Origin: Cryobacterium cryoconiti
Lineage (GTDB): Bacteria > Actinomycetota > Actinomycetes > Actinomycetales > Microbacteriaceae
Reading direction: 5' to 3'
Assembly: GCF_004403065.1 (NCBI RefSeq)
Contig: NZ_SOHA01000039.1
Coordinates: 62,001-126,000 of the forward strand
DNA: 64,000 nucleotides
The translations under genes and the position numbers were made by a program. Of the stretch, positions 31,365 to 40,889 are shown one piece after another. The notes under the pieces were generated by a model, which was not told the origin of the DNA, did not search any database, and worked only from the letters and a program-made list of their open reading frames with translations. Every line of letters begins with the position of its first letter. Positions within the stretch are counted from its first letter, which is position 1.

Positions 31365-33014
31365 ATGGGTGTTCTGATCGTCCCAGCCCTCGACGCAGAG
31401 CCCTGGCCGACACTCGGCCCGCAGGTCTGCGACTTCATCGAAGAGCGCGCCATCTTCGGCCCCGGCTCCCTCAAAGGCCAGGCTGCTCGTCTCGACGACG
31501 AGAAGCGCGCCGCCATCTACCGCCTGTACGAGCTCTACCCGCAAGGCCACGACCTTGCCGGCCGCCGCCGGTTCAAGCGTGGCGGCCTCTCCTGGCGGAA
31601 GGGCCTCGCCAAGACCGAGTTCGGCGCGTGGATCACCCTCGCTGAGCTCCACCCCGAAGCGGAAGTACGCTTCGACGGCTGGGACGCCAACGGCAACCCC
31701 GTCGGCCGTCCCGTCGTCTTCCCGTACATCCCCATGATGGCTGTCACCGAAGGTCAGGTCGCCGAGCTCGCCTACGGTGTCCTGCTCTACATCGTGCAGG
31801 AAGGCCCCGACGCCGACCTCTTCGACGCCGGCCTCGACCGCATCATCCGCCTCGACCACCGCGGTAAAGCCGACGGCCGCGCCGTGCCGGTATCCAACTC
31901 CCCCGGATCCCGTGACGGTGCGCTCACCACCTTCCAGTACTTCGACGAGCCCCACCGCCTCTACCTGCCGAACCACCACAAGGCCTACGAGACGATGATG
32001 GCCAACATGGAGAAGCGGGTCCTCGAGGACCCGTGGGCGCTGTCCACCTCGACGGCCGGCCAGCCCGGCCAAGGCTCGATCGAAGAGAACACCTTCCACA
32101 ACGCGGAAGCCATCGCCGCCGGCAAGGTCGACGAACCGGACCTCTTCTACTTCCACCGCGACTCCTCCGGGAACCACGACCTCGACACCATGGAAGGTCG
32201 AATCGCTGCCATCAAGGAAGCGACCGGCCCCGTCGGCGAGTACGGTCCCGGCCAGTTCTACGGCATCGCGAAGCAGTGGGACCGGTCCGGTGTGGACAAG
32301 TCCTACCTCGAGCGGGTGTGGCTGAACCGGTGGACGAAATCCGCAGCGCAGGCCTTCGACCCGGCACGGTGGACGTTCCTCACCGCCACGAAAGCCAGCA
32401 TCCCGGAAGGGGCCCTCGTCACGGTCGGCTTCGACGGTGCCCGGTTCCGCGACGCAACCGCGTTCGTCGTCACCGACGTCACCACCGGGGTGCAGATCCT
32501 CGGCCCCGACAGCAACCCGGACCACGACTGGCTCTGGGAACGCCCGGAAGACGACGACACGTGGGAAGTGCCCGAGGAGGAAGTCACCGAGGCTCTCGCC
32601 TGGATCATGAAGCACTTCGACGTGTGGAAACTCTACGGCGACCCGCCCCACTGGACGGAAACGCTCGGGTCGTGGTCAGCACGCTGGCCCGACCAGGTCG
32701 AGGAGTGGTTCACCGCCCGCCGTGTCCCCATGGCGTACGCGCTGCGCCAGTACGTCGAAGCGCTCGACTCCGGTCTGACCACCCACCCGCCGGACGTCAA
32801 CTTCGCCCGCCACATCGGCAACGCCGGCCGCAAGGACCTCAAGATCCTCGACGACTTCGGCGAACCGCTCTGGATCCTGCAGAAGCAGGAGCTGGAGAAG
32901 AAGTTCGACGCGGCCATGGCCGCCGTCCTGTCGTGGAAAGCCTGCCTCGACGCACGCAAGGCCGGCGCGAAACCCCGCCGGAAACCGAAAGTACGAGTTC
33001 GCCGAGTCCGATAG
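31365..33014 (+). CDS. Terminase large subunit
   Basis: 549 aa. ATPase half with the Walker A region RGGLSWRKGLAKTE (about residues 72-85) and C-terminal RNase-H-like nuclease half beginning around VTVGFDGARFRDATAFVV (Asp of the nuclease centre). Powers DNA packaging and cuts the concatemer. Full length, no frameshift. Confidence 0.94.
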   Translation: MGVLIVPALDAEPWPTLGPQVCDFIEERAIFGPGSLKGQAARLDDEKRAAIYRLYELYPQGHDLAGRRRFKRGGLSWRKGLAKTEFGAWITLAELHPEAEVRFDGWDANGNPVGRPVVFPYIPMMAVTEGQVAELAYGVLLYIVQEGPDADLFDAGLDRIIRLDHRGKADGRAVPVSNSPGSRDGALTTFQYFDEPHRLYLPNHHKAYETMMANMEKRVLEDPWALSTSTAGQPGQGSIEENTFHNAEAIAAGKVDEPDLFYFHRDSSGNHDLDTMEGRIAAIKEATGPVGEYGPGQFYGIAKQWDRSGVDKSYLERVWLNRWTKSAAQAFDPARWTFLTATKASIPEGALVTVGFDGARFRDATAFVVTDVTTGVQILGPDSNPDHDWLWERPEDDDTWEVPEEEVTEALAWIMKHFDVWKLYGDPPHWTETLGSWSARWPDQVEEWFTARRVPMAYALRQYVEALDSGLTTHPPDVNFARHIGNAGRKDLKILDDFGEPLWILQKQELEKKFDAAMAAVLSWKACLDARKAGAKPRRKPKVRVRRVR

Positions 33015-33023
33015 GAGGCCGCT

Positions 33024-34451
33024 GTGCCAATCGATACGAAGACGCCCATGTCGCCCGGCTGGTGGATGCGCAAAGCAGTCCGGAAGCTCGAGCTGCGCCA
33101 ACCCCGGCTGGCCAAGCTCGCCGCCTACCACGACGGCAACCCGCCGCTGCCGGTCGGTGCCGAGCAGGCCCGCGAGGCATACCAGGCGTTCCAGAAGAAA
33201 GCCCGGACGAACTTCGCCGAGCTGATCGTCGGAGCGGTACGCGAACGCTGCTCCGTCCGGTCCATCCGCACAGCGGTCGACAAGGACGGCAACGGCGACG
33301 ACCTCGCCTGGTCGATCTGGCGCGACAACGACCTCGACATCGAGTTCTCCGACGTGCTCGAGAACATGCTGGCGCTCGGCGACGCGTACATGATGATCGG
33401 CGAGGACGAGGACGACCCCACGAAGGTCGTCATCACCGGCGAGGATCCCCGGCAGGTCGTCACCATCCACGACCCGGTGCGGCAGTCCATCGTCCGCTGC
33501 GCGATCAAGATGTTCCACGACCCCGACGAAGAGAAGGACTTCATCTACCTGTTCATCTACGGACAGGACGGTGATAACGCCCGCCGCTACGTCGCCTCCC
33601 GGCCCCGGAAGCGCGCCTTCTCCAAGCAGTCGTTCTCCGCGGCCGCCTACGAGTGGGAAGACGCCGACGGTGGCGCTGACGGCGAGGAACTCAAGCACGA
33701 GCTCGTCCCCGTCGTCCGGTTCCGCAACCGCCGCGGGATCGGCGAGTTCGAACCGCACATCGACATCCTCGACCGCATCAACCACACCCTCCTGCAGCGG
33801 ATGGTCATCGCCACCTACCAGGCGTTCAAGCAGCGGGCGCTGCTCGTCGACCCGGAGGACATGCCGGACGAGGACGAAGACGGCCAGCCGATCGACTACG
33901 CGGACATCCTGACTGCGGACCCGGGTGCCTGGCTCAAGATTCCCGCGACCGCGAAGATCTGGGAGTCCACCCAGGCAGACCTGCAGGGCATCCTTTCCTC
34001 CGTGAAAGACGACGTGCAGCACCTGGCCGCGGTCACCCGCACGCCGCTGTCCGTGATCTCCCCCGATGCCGTGAACCAGTCGGCCGAGGGTGCCGCCCTG
34101 ATCAAGGAAGGGCAGATCTTCAAGACCGAGGACAAGCAGAAGCGCGCCGCGAGCTCGCTCGTGCTCGTCTACGTCATCGCGTTCCTCACCCTGGGCGAGA
34201 CCGCCCGGGCGGTGAAGAAGGACATCGTCATCGACTGGGCCCCCGCCGAGCGGTACTCGCTGCAGCAGAAGTACGACGCAGCATCGAAGGCCCCCAGCGG
34301 TGGCGTCCCGAAGGAAACGATCTGGTCGCACATCCTCCAGTTCAGCCCGGAGCAAATCGGCCTGATGAAGAACCAGGTGACCGACGACGCGATAGCGGGG
34401 GTGCTCAGTGGATCAACGCCAAGCGCTGCTGCTCAGCCGAACGCAGGCTAG
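33024..34451 (+). CDS. Portal protein (SPP1 gp6-like)
   Basis: 475 aa, GTG start with AGGAGG. Typical portal features: NFAELIVGAVRERCSVRSIR, GDAYMMIGEDE, PVVRFRNRR, the stem/tunnel helices and the C-terminal IDWAPAERYSLQQKYDA. Forms the dodecameric channel for DNA at the capsid vertex. Its end overlaps the MuF gene by 44 nt. Confidence 0.92.
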   Translation: MPIDTKTPMSPGWWMRKAVRKLELRQPRLAKLAAYHDGNPPLPVGAEQAREAYQAFQKKARTNFAELIVGAVRERCSVRSIRTAVDKDGNGDDLAWSIWRDNDLDIEFSDVLENMLALGDAYMMIGEDEDDPTKVVITGEDPRQVVTIHDPVRQSIVRCAIKMFHDPDEEKDFIYLFIYGQDGDNARRYVASRPRKRAFSKQSFSAAAYEWEDADGGADGEELKHELVPVVRFRNRRGIGEFEPHIDILDRINHTLLQRMVIATYQAFKQRALLVDPEDMPDEDEDGQPIDYADILTADPGAWLKIPATAKIWESTQADLQGILSSVKDDVQHLAAVTRTPLSVISPDAVNQSAEGAALIKEGQIFKTEDKQKRAASSLVLVYVIAFLTLGETARAVKKDIVIDWAPAERYSLQQKYDAASKAPSGGVPKETIWSHILQFSPEQIGLMKNQVTDDAIAGVLSGSTPSAAAQPNAG

Positions 34452-35274
34452 CTACGTCAACCTGGTCGCGGCCACCCGCGACCAGGTCGGCCTGTTCATC
34501 GCCAACCGGTGGGAAGGCCTCGGCAACTACCGGGACGCCGATTTCATCGCCTACGAGAACGCCGTCATCCCGGTGGTGCTCTCCGGTGAACGCCGCGTCG
34601 CGCAGCTGACGAACTCCTACCTGGCCGGCATGCAGAACATCGCCACCGGCAAGAACGCGGCCGCTCCGCCGCTCGACATCGAGGCAGTCACCGGTGCGCC
34701 GCTGCGGCAAGGCGTGGAACCCTCCACCGTCTACCACCGACCAGCAGTCACCATGTACTCGGCGCTGTCGAAGGGCACCCCGTTCGTCACGGCCGCCAAA
34801 CAGGGCCTGGCCCGGGCGAGGAACCTCGCGAGCACCGACCTGCAGCTGGCCAAGACCCACACGGTTGCCCGGCAGGGACGGTACGCCTGGTACCGCCGCC
34901 GACTCACCGGGGCCGAGAACTGTGCGCTCTGCGTCATCGCGTCCACCCAGCGATACCACCAGGGCGACCTGCAGCCCATCCACCCGGCATGCGACTGCTA
35001 CTGCCAGGAGGAGAACACGCAGGACCCGGGCCAGATCATCGAGCCCGACCTGCTCGACGCCACCCACGGCGCGATCGCCAGCTTCACCGGCACCGGATCC
35101 GACCGCAGCGCCCGGATCATCGACGGCCACGGCAAGTCGATCACCCTCCGCGACGGATCCAGCAAAGCCGCGGACTACACCGACCTGGTCGTTACCCGCC
35201 AGCACGGCGAGTACGGCCCGGTAATCGGCTGGCGTGACGACGCTTTCACCTCTGCCGCCGACCTCGGCCTCTAA
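34408..35274 (+). CDS. MuF-like capsid maturation / minor head protein
   Basis: 288 aa, GTG start inside the portal gene end. The MuF signature is the Cys/His cluster GAENCALCVIASTQRYHQGD ... IHPACDCYCQ (about 170-198). Helical N-terminal domain. MuF proteins ride in the head with the portal and some are injected. The C-terminal extension (DGHGKSITLRDGSSKAADYT) carries no recognised toxin domain. Confidence 0.85.
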   Translation: MDQRQALLLSRTQASYVNLVAATRDQVGLFIANRWEGLGNYRDADFIAYENAVIPVVLSGERRVAQLTNSYLAGMQNIATGKNAAAPPLDIEAVTGAPLRQGVEPSTVYHRPAVTMYSALSKGTPFVTAAKQGLARARNLASTDLQLAKTHTVARQGRYAWYRRRLTGAENCALCVIASTQRYHQGDLQPIHPACDCYCQEENTQDPGQIIEPDLLDATHGAIASFTGTGSDRSARIIDGHGKSITLRDGSSKAADYTDLVVTRQHGEYGPVIGWRDDAFTSAADLGL

Positions 35275-35346
35275 ATCTTCTGCCGCACCAGCGGCAGACC
35301 ACCCCGCCATGGGGCCTATCCAACACCCGACATGGGAGACAAAACA

Positions 35347-35964
35347 ATGCGCGTCCGATTCCGCAATCCCCGCCTCCGCTTCATCACCGATGCTGAGGCT
35401 CTGGAAGCCAGCACCGCCGCAGCCGCTGCGGCTGCCGGCGACCCCGATCCGAAGTTCCCGGCGAACACACCTGTCAAGGACATGACGCCGGATCAGCAGA
35501 TCGCGTTCCACGAGAGCAAAGGTCGCAAGCTCGAAGACAAGCTCAAGCTGTTCGGCGGGCTCACGCCCGAGCAGGTCACCGCCCTCGTCAAAGAGCGCGA
35601 CGACCTCAAGACCGCGAACCAGACGGACTCCGAGAAAGCGATTGAGGAAGCCAGAGAATCAGGCCGCGCCGAGGTGCGCACGGTTCTCGGTGCCGAACGA
35701 TTCCGCACCGCCTTCACCGCAGCACTCGCCGGCCGCACCGCGGACCCGGCCGCGCTGCTCGACCTCGACCGCTCGCAGTTCATCAAGGGCGACAAGCCCG
35801 ACGCTGACGCGATCAAGGTCTGGGTCGAGAAGAACTCCACCGCCGTCACGGCAGAGGAGAAGCGCAAGCCGGTCCGAATCGGCCAGGGCAACCGCGACAC
35901 CATCCACGCGGCCGCTGGCGAAAAAGGCAAAGCGGAAGCCGAACGACGCTTCGGCAGCAAGTAA
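35347..35964 (+). CDS. Scaffolding protein
   Basis: 205 aa. ATG 35347 preceded by GGGAGAC. Ala-rich start, coiled-coil region at about 50-115 (KLEDKLKLFGGLTPEQVTAL, KERDDLKTANQTDSEKAIEE), basic C-terminal part that would bind capsid protein. Position between MuF and decoration/capsid genes is standard. Temporary internal scaffold of the procapsid. Confidence 0.83.
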   Translation: MRVRFRNPRLRFITDAEALEASTAAAAAAAGDPDPKFPANTPVKDMTPDQQIAFHESKGRKLEDKLKLFGGLTPEQVTALVKERDDLKTANQTDSEKAIEEARESGRAEVRTVLGAERFRTAFTAALAGRTADPAALLDLDRSQFIKGDKPDADAIKVWVEKNSTAVTAEEKRKPVRIGQGNRDTIHAAAGEKGKAEAERRFGSK

Positions 35965-36002
35965 CACCCCACCCTTCCACCCCCCATCTGTAGGAGAAGC
36001 AC

Positions 36003-36425
36003 ATGACCGACATTTCAGTCGTCACGACTACCAGCCAGGTCGAGAACCGTTCCTGGTTGCTCAGCCCCCACGGCACCGAGCCCGGAACCACCCCGTCGAT
36101 CACCGTCGACGTGTCCACGTTCACCGCCGGCACCCACTACCCGAACGGCTACATCCCCTCGGGCATCGTCCTCGCGAAGATCACCGCGTCCGGCCTGTAC
36201 GGCCCGTACGACAGCACAGCGCTGGACGGCCGCCAGATCACCACGGACGGCCGCATCGGTCTGCTCTACGGATCGCTCAGCGTCAAGACCGGCTCGACCA
36301 AGGTCGGCGGCGCGCTCGTCGTCCACGGCTTCGTCAACGCCGTGCGCCTGCCCTTCCAGGCCGGAAGCGGCGGCATCACCGCCGCAGCCAAGACCGCCCT
36401 CTCCCTCATCCACTTCTCGGCCTAA
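36003..36425 (+). CDS. Head decoration protein
   Basis: 140 aa, AGGAGAAGC before the ATG. Beta-rich, gpD-like order (YIPSGIVLAKITASGLYGPYD, DGRIGLLYGSLSV, GALVVHGFVNAVRLP). Trimeric stabiliser on the capsid surface, directly before the capsid gene as in lambda-like phages. Confidence 0.85.
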   Translation: MTDISVVTTTSQVENRSWLLSPHGTEPGTTPSITVDVSTFTAGTHYPNGYIPSGIVLAKITASGLYGPYDSTALDGRQITTDGRIGLLYGSLSVKTGSTKVGGALVVHGFVNAVRLPFQAGSGGITAAAKTALSLIHFSA

Positions 36426-36436
36426 GGACCCTCACC

Positions 36437-37474
36437 ATGGCAATTTTCTACGACGGCCCCGTCACCCCGGCCGACCTCACCACCTTCGTGCGCGAAGTGC
36501 CCGCTGCCGGCGACCTCACGTTCCTCAACGCGTTCCCGCCGCGGTACCTCACCACGAACACGATCGACTTCGCGGAGATCGTCAAGACGAACCGCACCGC
36601 GCGCTTCCGCAGCTTCGACGGCCGCATCCACGTGTCCGCACGTGACGCCGGCAGCGAGAAGCGTGTGTCGCTGCTGCCCCTCGGATCCTCGAAGGGTGTC
36701 GGCGAGTACGAGCGTCTGCAGCTCGAGTTCGCCCGCACCGGCGGCACGAACTCAGAAGCCCTCGCCCAGGCCGTCTACAACGACAGCCAGTCCCTGACCG
36801 AAGAGGTGCAGAACCGCCTCGAGCAGGCATGGGGTGACGTCCTCTCCGACGGCAAGCTCACCATCAACGAGAACGGGTTCCAGGGCGAAGCCGACTTCGG
36901 TGTGCCGGCCAACCAGAAGGTCACCGCCGCGACCCTCTGGACGAACACCGCCTCGGCGACCGTCCTCTCGGACTACCTCGCCTGGTGCGACACCTACGCG
37001 GCCACCAACGGCTTCGTCCCCGCGGCCGCGCGCGTCTCCCAGCGCATCGCCCGCCTCATGCAGGCGAACGCGCAGATCGTTGGTGCCGTCCACGGCTCCA
37101 CGTCGGGCAAGACCCGCGTGAACCTGAACGAGCTCAACGACCTGCTCGCCTCCGAAGGCCTCCCGGTCATCACGGTGATGCGGATCAAGCAGCTCGACGT
37201 CGACGGTGTCACCACGCCGTCGATCGGCGACGACCGGATCCTCTTCACCCCGGAGAACCTGGGCGACCTCGGCTACACCGCGTGGGGCATCTCAGCCACC
37301 GCGCTCGAGCTGATCGACTCCAACAAGGCCGACATGGCCTTCGAGGACGCGCCCGGCATCGTCGGCGTCATCGAGAAGGACGGCCCCCCGTACCGCCAGT
37401 TCACCTACGTGGACGCCGTCGCCATGCCGGTCCTCGCCGAGGCGAAGCTGCTCATGATCGCGGACGTGGCCTAA
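36437..37474 (+). CDS. Major capsid protein
   Basis: 345 aa, 11 nt after the decoration gene. Lambda gpE-type sequence: FLNAFPPRYLTTNTIDFAEI, GSEKRVSLLPLGSSKGVGEY, and the C-terminal FEDAPGIVGVIEKDGPPYRQ then VLAEAKLLMIADV. HK97 fold is expected. No N-terminal delta domain or fused protease. Confidence 0.9.
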   Translation: MAIFYDGPVTPADLTTFVREVPAAGDLTFLNAFPPRYLTTNTIDFAEIVKTNRTARFRSFDGRIHVSARDAGSEKRVSLLPLGSSKGVGEYERLQLEFARTGGTNSEALAQAVYNDSQSLTEEVQNRLEQAWGDVLSDGKLTINENGFQGEADFGVPANQKVTAATLWTNTASATVLSDYLAWCDTYAATNGFVPAAARVSQRIARLMQANAQIVGAVHGSTSGKTRVNLNELNDLLASEGLPVITVMRIKQLDVDGVTTPSIGDDRILFTPENLGDLGYTAWGISATALELIDSNKADMAFEDAPGIVGVIEKDGPPYRQFTYVDAVAMPVLAEAKLLMIADVA

Positions 37475-37953
37475 TGGCCCGCCTGAGCACGTTCGTGCAC
37501 GTGCACGTCGGGGGTGAGTCGAAGGTCTACGGGCCGGACGACGTCATCCCCGACGGGATCGCGGCGCTCATCACGAACCCGAAGGTCTGGGCGGAAGCGC
37601 CGACCGAGGGCGCGCCGGCCACATCGGTGCCCGCGACCGGCGTCGCGGGGGCCCCCCCGCGCGCTGGCGCGGGGTCCGGCGCGGCTGTCTGGCTGGCCTA
37701 CGCGGTCAGCCTCGGCATCGAGGTGCCTGAGAAGGCATCGAAGAAGGACATCCTCGACCTCGTGGACGCCTTCGTCGCCCCCGCGGCCGCGCCGGCCGAA
37801 ACGCCGGCCGCTGAAAACAGCATCCCCGCCAAGGATGCTGACGTCGCCACCTGGCGTGCCTACGCCGACGCCCAGGGCTTCGAGACCGACGACGACGTGA
37901 GCGTCGCGGAGATCATCGCGACCCTGGACGCCAACAGCACCGCAACCGAGTAG
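37474..37953 (+). CDS. Hypothetical head-region protein
   Basis: 159 aa. Small N-terminal beta unit (VHVHVGGESKVYGPDDVIPDG), Ala/Pro-rich linker and two related short helical units (WLAYAVSLGIEVPEKASKKDILDLV and TWRAYADAQGFETDDDVSVAEII) similar to HeH/LEM-like motifs. The internal duplication may make two contacts to head or DNA. Start shares a base with the capsid stop. Confidence 0.72.
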   Translation: MARLSTFVHVHVGGESKVYGPDDVIPDGIAALITNPKVWAEAPTEGAPATSVPATGVAGAPPRAGAGSGAAVWLAYAVSLGIEVPEKASKKDILDLVDAFVAPAAAPAETPAAENSIPAKDADVATWRAYADAQGFETDDDVSVAEIIATLDANSTATE

Positions 37954-37968
37954 AAAAAGGGGTACACC

Positions 37969-38337
37969 ATGCAGGCTTTCGCCAGCGCCGAAGATCTCAA
38001 AAATGCATGGCGTACCCTCACCGTGGACGAAGCTGCGTCCGCCGACGCACTGCTCGAGGAGGCCTCCAACAAATTGAGGGGGGTCTCCCCGGGCATCGAC
38101 GCCCGCGTCCTGACGAACGAACTGGCGAAAGCCAACGCGAAGGCCGCAGTCGTGAACGCCGTGAAGCGCGTGTTCATGAACCCTGAGGGCTACCTCACCG
38201 AGACCATCGACGGCTACGTCTACCGGTTCGACTCCGCGATCTCCCGCGGCGAGGTCTACATCAGCGAGGCCGACCTCGCCACCCTCCGCCGGCGGCGCGC
38301 CAGCTGGGGCACTGTGAACCTCCGGGCCGGGATATGA
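37969..38337 (+). CDS. Head-tail connector (adaptor) protein
   Basis: 122 aa; ASAEDLKNAWRTLTVDEAASADALLEEASNKLR is the Gp6/Gp15-like adaptor pattern. Binds the portal to start the connector. ATGA overlap with the next gene. Confidence 0.83.
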   Translation: MQAFASAEDLKNAWRTLTVDEAASADALLEEASNKLRGVSPGIDARVLTNELAKANAKAAVVNAVKRVFMNPEGYLTETIDGYVYRFDSAISRGEVYISEADLATLRRRRASWGTVNLRAGI

Positions 38338-38753
38338 GCGCGACCAGCGCGCTCCGCCGCGGCCGCGCCGCCCACGAGAAACTCATGATCGACCGCTGCG
38401 TCATCGAGAGCGTGACGACAAGCGCCACGCTCAACGAAGCCACCGGCAACTACGACACCATCCGCACCCGCGTGTACCCGCCGCTCAGTTCGCTCGACGC
38501 TGACGGGCCCTGCCTCCTCGCCTTCAATGACACCGTCGTCCAGCAGGTCGACGCGGCCGGCCAGATCCTCACCCAGAACACGGCGATCCTCTCACTTCCC
38601 GTCGCCACCTCCACCGAGGTCGCCAAAGACCACATCGTCACCTATACCGCCAGCGTGAACGACGCCGACCTGGTCGGCGTGCAGCTGCGCGTCGAGGGCC
38701 CCCAGCACGAGACATTCGGGACCGCCCGCAAACTCCGCGTCGAGGAGACCTGA
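38334..38753 (+). CDS. Head-tail stopper protein
   Basis: 139 aa. HEKLMIDRCVIES then beta-rich region to GPQHETFGTARKLRVEE, the DUF6093-like stopper type. Closes the connector until the tail docks. Same operon, 1-nt overlap with next gene. Confidence 0.78.
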   Translation: MSATSALRRGRAAHEKLMIDRCVIESVTTSATLNEATGNYDTIRTRVYPPLSSLDADGPCLLAFNDTVVQQVDAAGQILTQNTAILSLPVATSTEVAKDHIVTYTASVNDADLVGVQLRVEGPQHETFGTARKLRVEET

Positions 38754-39157
38754 TGGCTGACTTCGACTTCAGCGAATTCGACCGCCTCGCCGCTGACCTC
38801 GCCGAGGTACCCAAGAACACCGGCCCGTGGATCAACTCAGCAATCCACGTCACCTCGCAGAAAGTCCGGAAGTCCTGGCAGGACAAGCTCCGAGGCTCCC
38901 GCAGCCTCCCCGGCCTACCTTCTGCGGTCACCTACGACATCACCACCTTCCAGGGGTTCGGTGCCTCGGTCATCCAGTCAGAGATCGGCTTTGACAAGGC
39001 CCGCCGGCAGGGTCCGCTCGGAGTCTTCTCCGAGTACGGGTCGATCAACAACCCGCCACGGGGGTTCGGCCTTGCCGCTCTCCAGGAGAACCAGGACGAC
39101 TTCCAAGAGGGACTAGCGCGAGCCGTCGACGACGCGCTGAAGGAGTCGGGACTGTGA
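38753..39157 (+). CDS. HK97 gp10-like tail component
   Basis: 134 aa. DFSEFDRLAADLAEVPKNTG, VRKSWQDKLR and FSEYGSINNPPRGFGLAAL match the gp10-like connector family. Lies between stopper and tail terminator as expected. Confidence 0.82.
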   Translation: MADFDFSEFDRLAADLAEVPKNTGPWINSAIHVTSQKVRKSWQDKLRGSRSLPGLPSAVTYDITTFQGFGASVIQSEIGFDKARRQGPLGVFSEYGSINNPPRGFGLAALQENQDDFQEGLARAVDDALKESGL

Positions 39158-39582
39158 GACAACACACCGCCTGGCTTGTTGCCACGATCCAGGAGATCCC
39201 CGCCCTCGCTACGAAGACGTTCGTGACGGTCGCCAAGTACCCGGCACCCAGCGCAGACGTGAAGGTCCTTCCCCCCTACGTCGTCATCCACCCGACCGCC
39301 GGGGCCGACAAATCAGACCGGCTGGACGGGCCGGCCGTGACCCAGTCCCCCCGCTTTGTCGTCCATGCGGTCGGGCTGAATGCCGACCAGGCCGCCTGGG
39401 CTGCCGAAGCGATCAAGGACCAGCTGCTCATCAACGGCCGCGGCGTCATCCCAGAAATTCCCGGAGAACGCCCCGGGCAGGTCTGGTACACGTCCCCACT
39501 GCCAATCCAACTCGACACAGACGTCTCCCCGGCTCTCTGCTACCACGTCGCCGAGTGCGGTTTCAGCAGCGACCCCGCGTAG
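39154..39582 (+). CDS. Tail terminator protein
   Basis: 142 aa, GTG start in GTGA overlap. VVIHPTAGADKSDRLDGPAV and FVVHAVGLNADQAAWAAEAI are the terminator pattern (gpU-like). Caps the tail tube at the head side. Followed by a short hairpin (39595-39613). Confidence 0.8.
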   Translation: MRQHTAWLVATIQEIPALATKTFVTVAKYPAPSADVKVLPPYVVIHPTAGADKSDRLDGPAVTQSPRFVVHAVGLNADQAAWAAEAIKDQLLINGRGVIPEIPGERPGQVWYTSPLPIQLDTDVSPALCYHVAECGFSSDPA

Positions 39583-39674
39583 TCCCCATCACTTCACCGG
39601 CTACCTGCCGGTGATTCCGGAATGCCCGGAAACAAAAAACCCCCGCTTGAGGGGAGAACCGAAAGGACAACCCC

Positions 39675-40202
39675 ATGGCAGATTCCGCCGACACTGTTCC
39701 CCCGGCCATCGACCAGAAGGGCAACACGGTTATCTGGTGGGTTCCCACCATCGCCGACCTCGCCGCCCCCAAAGCGTCCACCGAGATCGGCGCGGCAACC
39801 GCGTTCCGCATCACGCACAGCTTCACTCCCGCGGGCTGGCCGCTCGCTGGCTCACAGGCCACGATGCTCGACGAGCGTCTCGGCCTGATGACCCCGCTGG
39901 AGTCGCTCGACCAGCTCGTGCAGACGTTCGGGTCCGGCGTTGTCTACGTCGACTCCTCGGCAATCGGCTCGGCGGCTGTGGTCCTGAAGCCGATTTCCCC
40001 GCTCACGACCAAGGCCGGCAACTTCGTCGAGCGCCGCAACATCGCCAACACCGTCCTGGCGGCGGCCGCCCAGCCGGTGCGCACCATCCCGGTTCTGCTC
40101 GGCGGTCAGATCCGTGGCGCGGTCGACGGCACCGGCAAGTTCACCTACACGCAGCAGGCCGCCATCACCGGGCCGATCGTCGAAGGCGTTCTCGCCGTCT
40201 AA
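39675..40202 (+). CDS. Major tail protein
   Basis: 175 aa with GAAAGGAC upstream. Short tube protein (VIWWVPTIADLAAPKASTEI, ITHSFTPAGWPLAG, RTIPVLLGGQIRGA). Position before chaperones and tape measure is diagnostic. A strong hairpin follows. Confidence 0.86.
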   Translation: MADSADTVPPAIDQKGNTVIWWVPTIADLAAPKASTEIGAATAFRITHSFTPAGWPLAGSQATMLDERLGLMTPLESLDQLVQTFGSGVVYVDSSAIGSAAVVLKPISPLTTKAGNFVERRNIANTVLAAAAQPVRTIPVLLGGQIRGAVDGTGKFTYTQQAAITGPIVEGVLAV

Positions 40203-40211
40203 CCAAAACCC

Positions 40212-40247
40212 CCTGCAGGGGCGTGCCCACAGTCGCGCCCCTGCAGG
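40212..40247 (+). terminator. Hairpin after the major tail gene
   Basis: CCTGCAGGGGCG (40212-40223) pairs perfectly with CGCCCCTGCAGG (40236-40247), 12-nt loop. Terminators here commonly lower expression of the downstream tail genes relative to the tube protein. Confidence 0.75.
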
Positions 40248-40286
40248 TCCCCCTCACCAACTGTGGATTTAACTGTGGAGGCAAGC

Positions 40287-40889
40287 ATGTCCAGCATCAC
40301 CGAGAAGATCGCAGCCGCGAAGGCTGCCCCAAAAACCACTCTCGACGTCACCGTTTCGCTGCTGCGGGACCTGGCCGAGAAGCGCGCCGAGCTCACCGCC
40401 GAGCTTGCGACCGCGAAGGAAGCGAACGACGACCGCCTGAGCGCGCCGACTGCGGCGAGTGTGGTGCAGGAGAAGCTTGACGAGATCCTGGCCGAAGAGG
40501 CCGACTCGCTGGTCACTCTCCGATTCACCCGCCTGCCCGGTGACGAGTGGACGAAGCTGACCCGTCTCTGCCCGCCCGACCCGAACAGCCTTCTGGATCA
40601 GTTCTACAAGTACAGCCTCGACGAGGTGTGCAAGCTCGCGGCCAAGTTCGTTCACGCTGACGGCACGGTGTACGGCCACGTGGTCAACGGTGACGACCTC
40701 GAGGTGCCGGTCGTGCATCGCAAGACGAAGAGCAACCCGAACCCGACCGACGAGTGGCAGGACATCTTCACCGCCACGTCCGGCCCCGAGTTCAGCTCCA
40801 TCGTCGACGCCCTGTACGCGCTGAACGTGTACGGCCCGAGCGAACGGCTGCTCGAGCTGAAAAAAGTATCGGCGAGTCTGACCGCCTAA
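40287..40889 (+). CDS. Tail assembly chaperone, short product (G)
   Basis: 200 aa, ATG with TGGAGGCAAGC upstream. ALDVTVSLLRD-like helices, LPGDEWTKLTRLCPPDPN and YSLDEVCKLAAKFV are typical of actinophage chaperone G, which coats the tape measure protein. Near its end is the run of six A (40860-40865, codons 192-193) where a -1 shift leads into the second frame. Confidence 0.88.
   Translation: MSSITEKIAAAKAAPKTTLDVTVSLLRDLAEKRAELTAELATAKEANDDRLSAPTAASVVQEKLDEILAEEADSLVTLRFTRLPGDEWTKLTRLCPPDPNSLLDQFYKYSLDEVCKLAAKFVHADGTVYGHVVNGDDLEVPVVHRKTKSNPNPTDEWQDIFTATSGPEFSSIVDALYALNVYGPSERLLELKKVSASLTA

Noticed and set aside
31353..32651. Long reverse open frame opposite the terminase large subunit gene
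   Set aside because: High-GC antisense shadow; the forward frame has clear terminase motifs and the reverse protein is low-complexity Val/Gly/Glu-rich.
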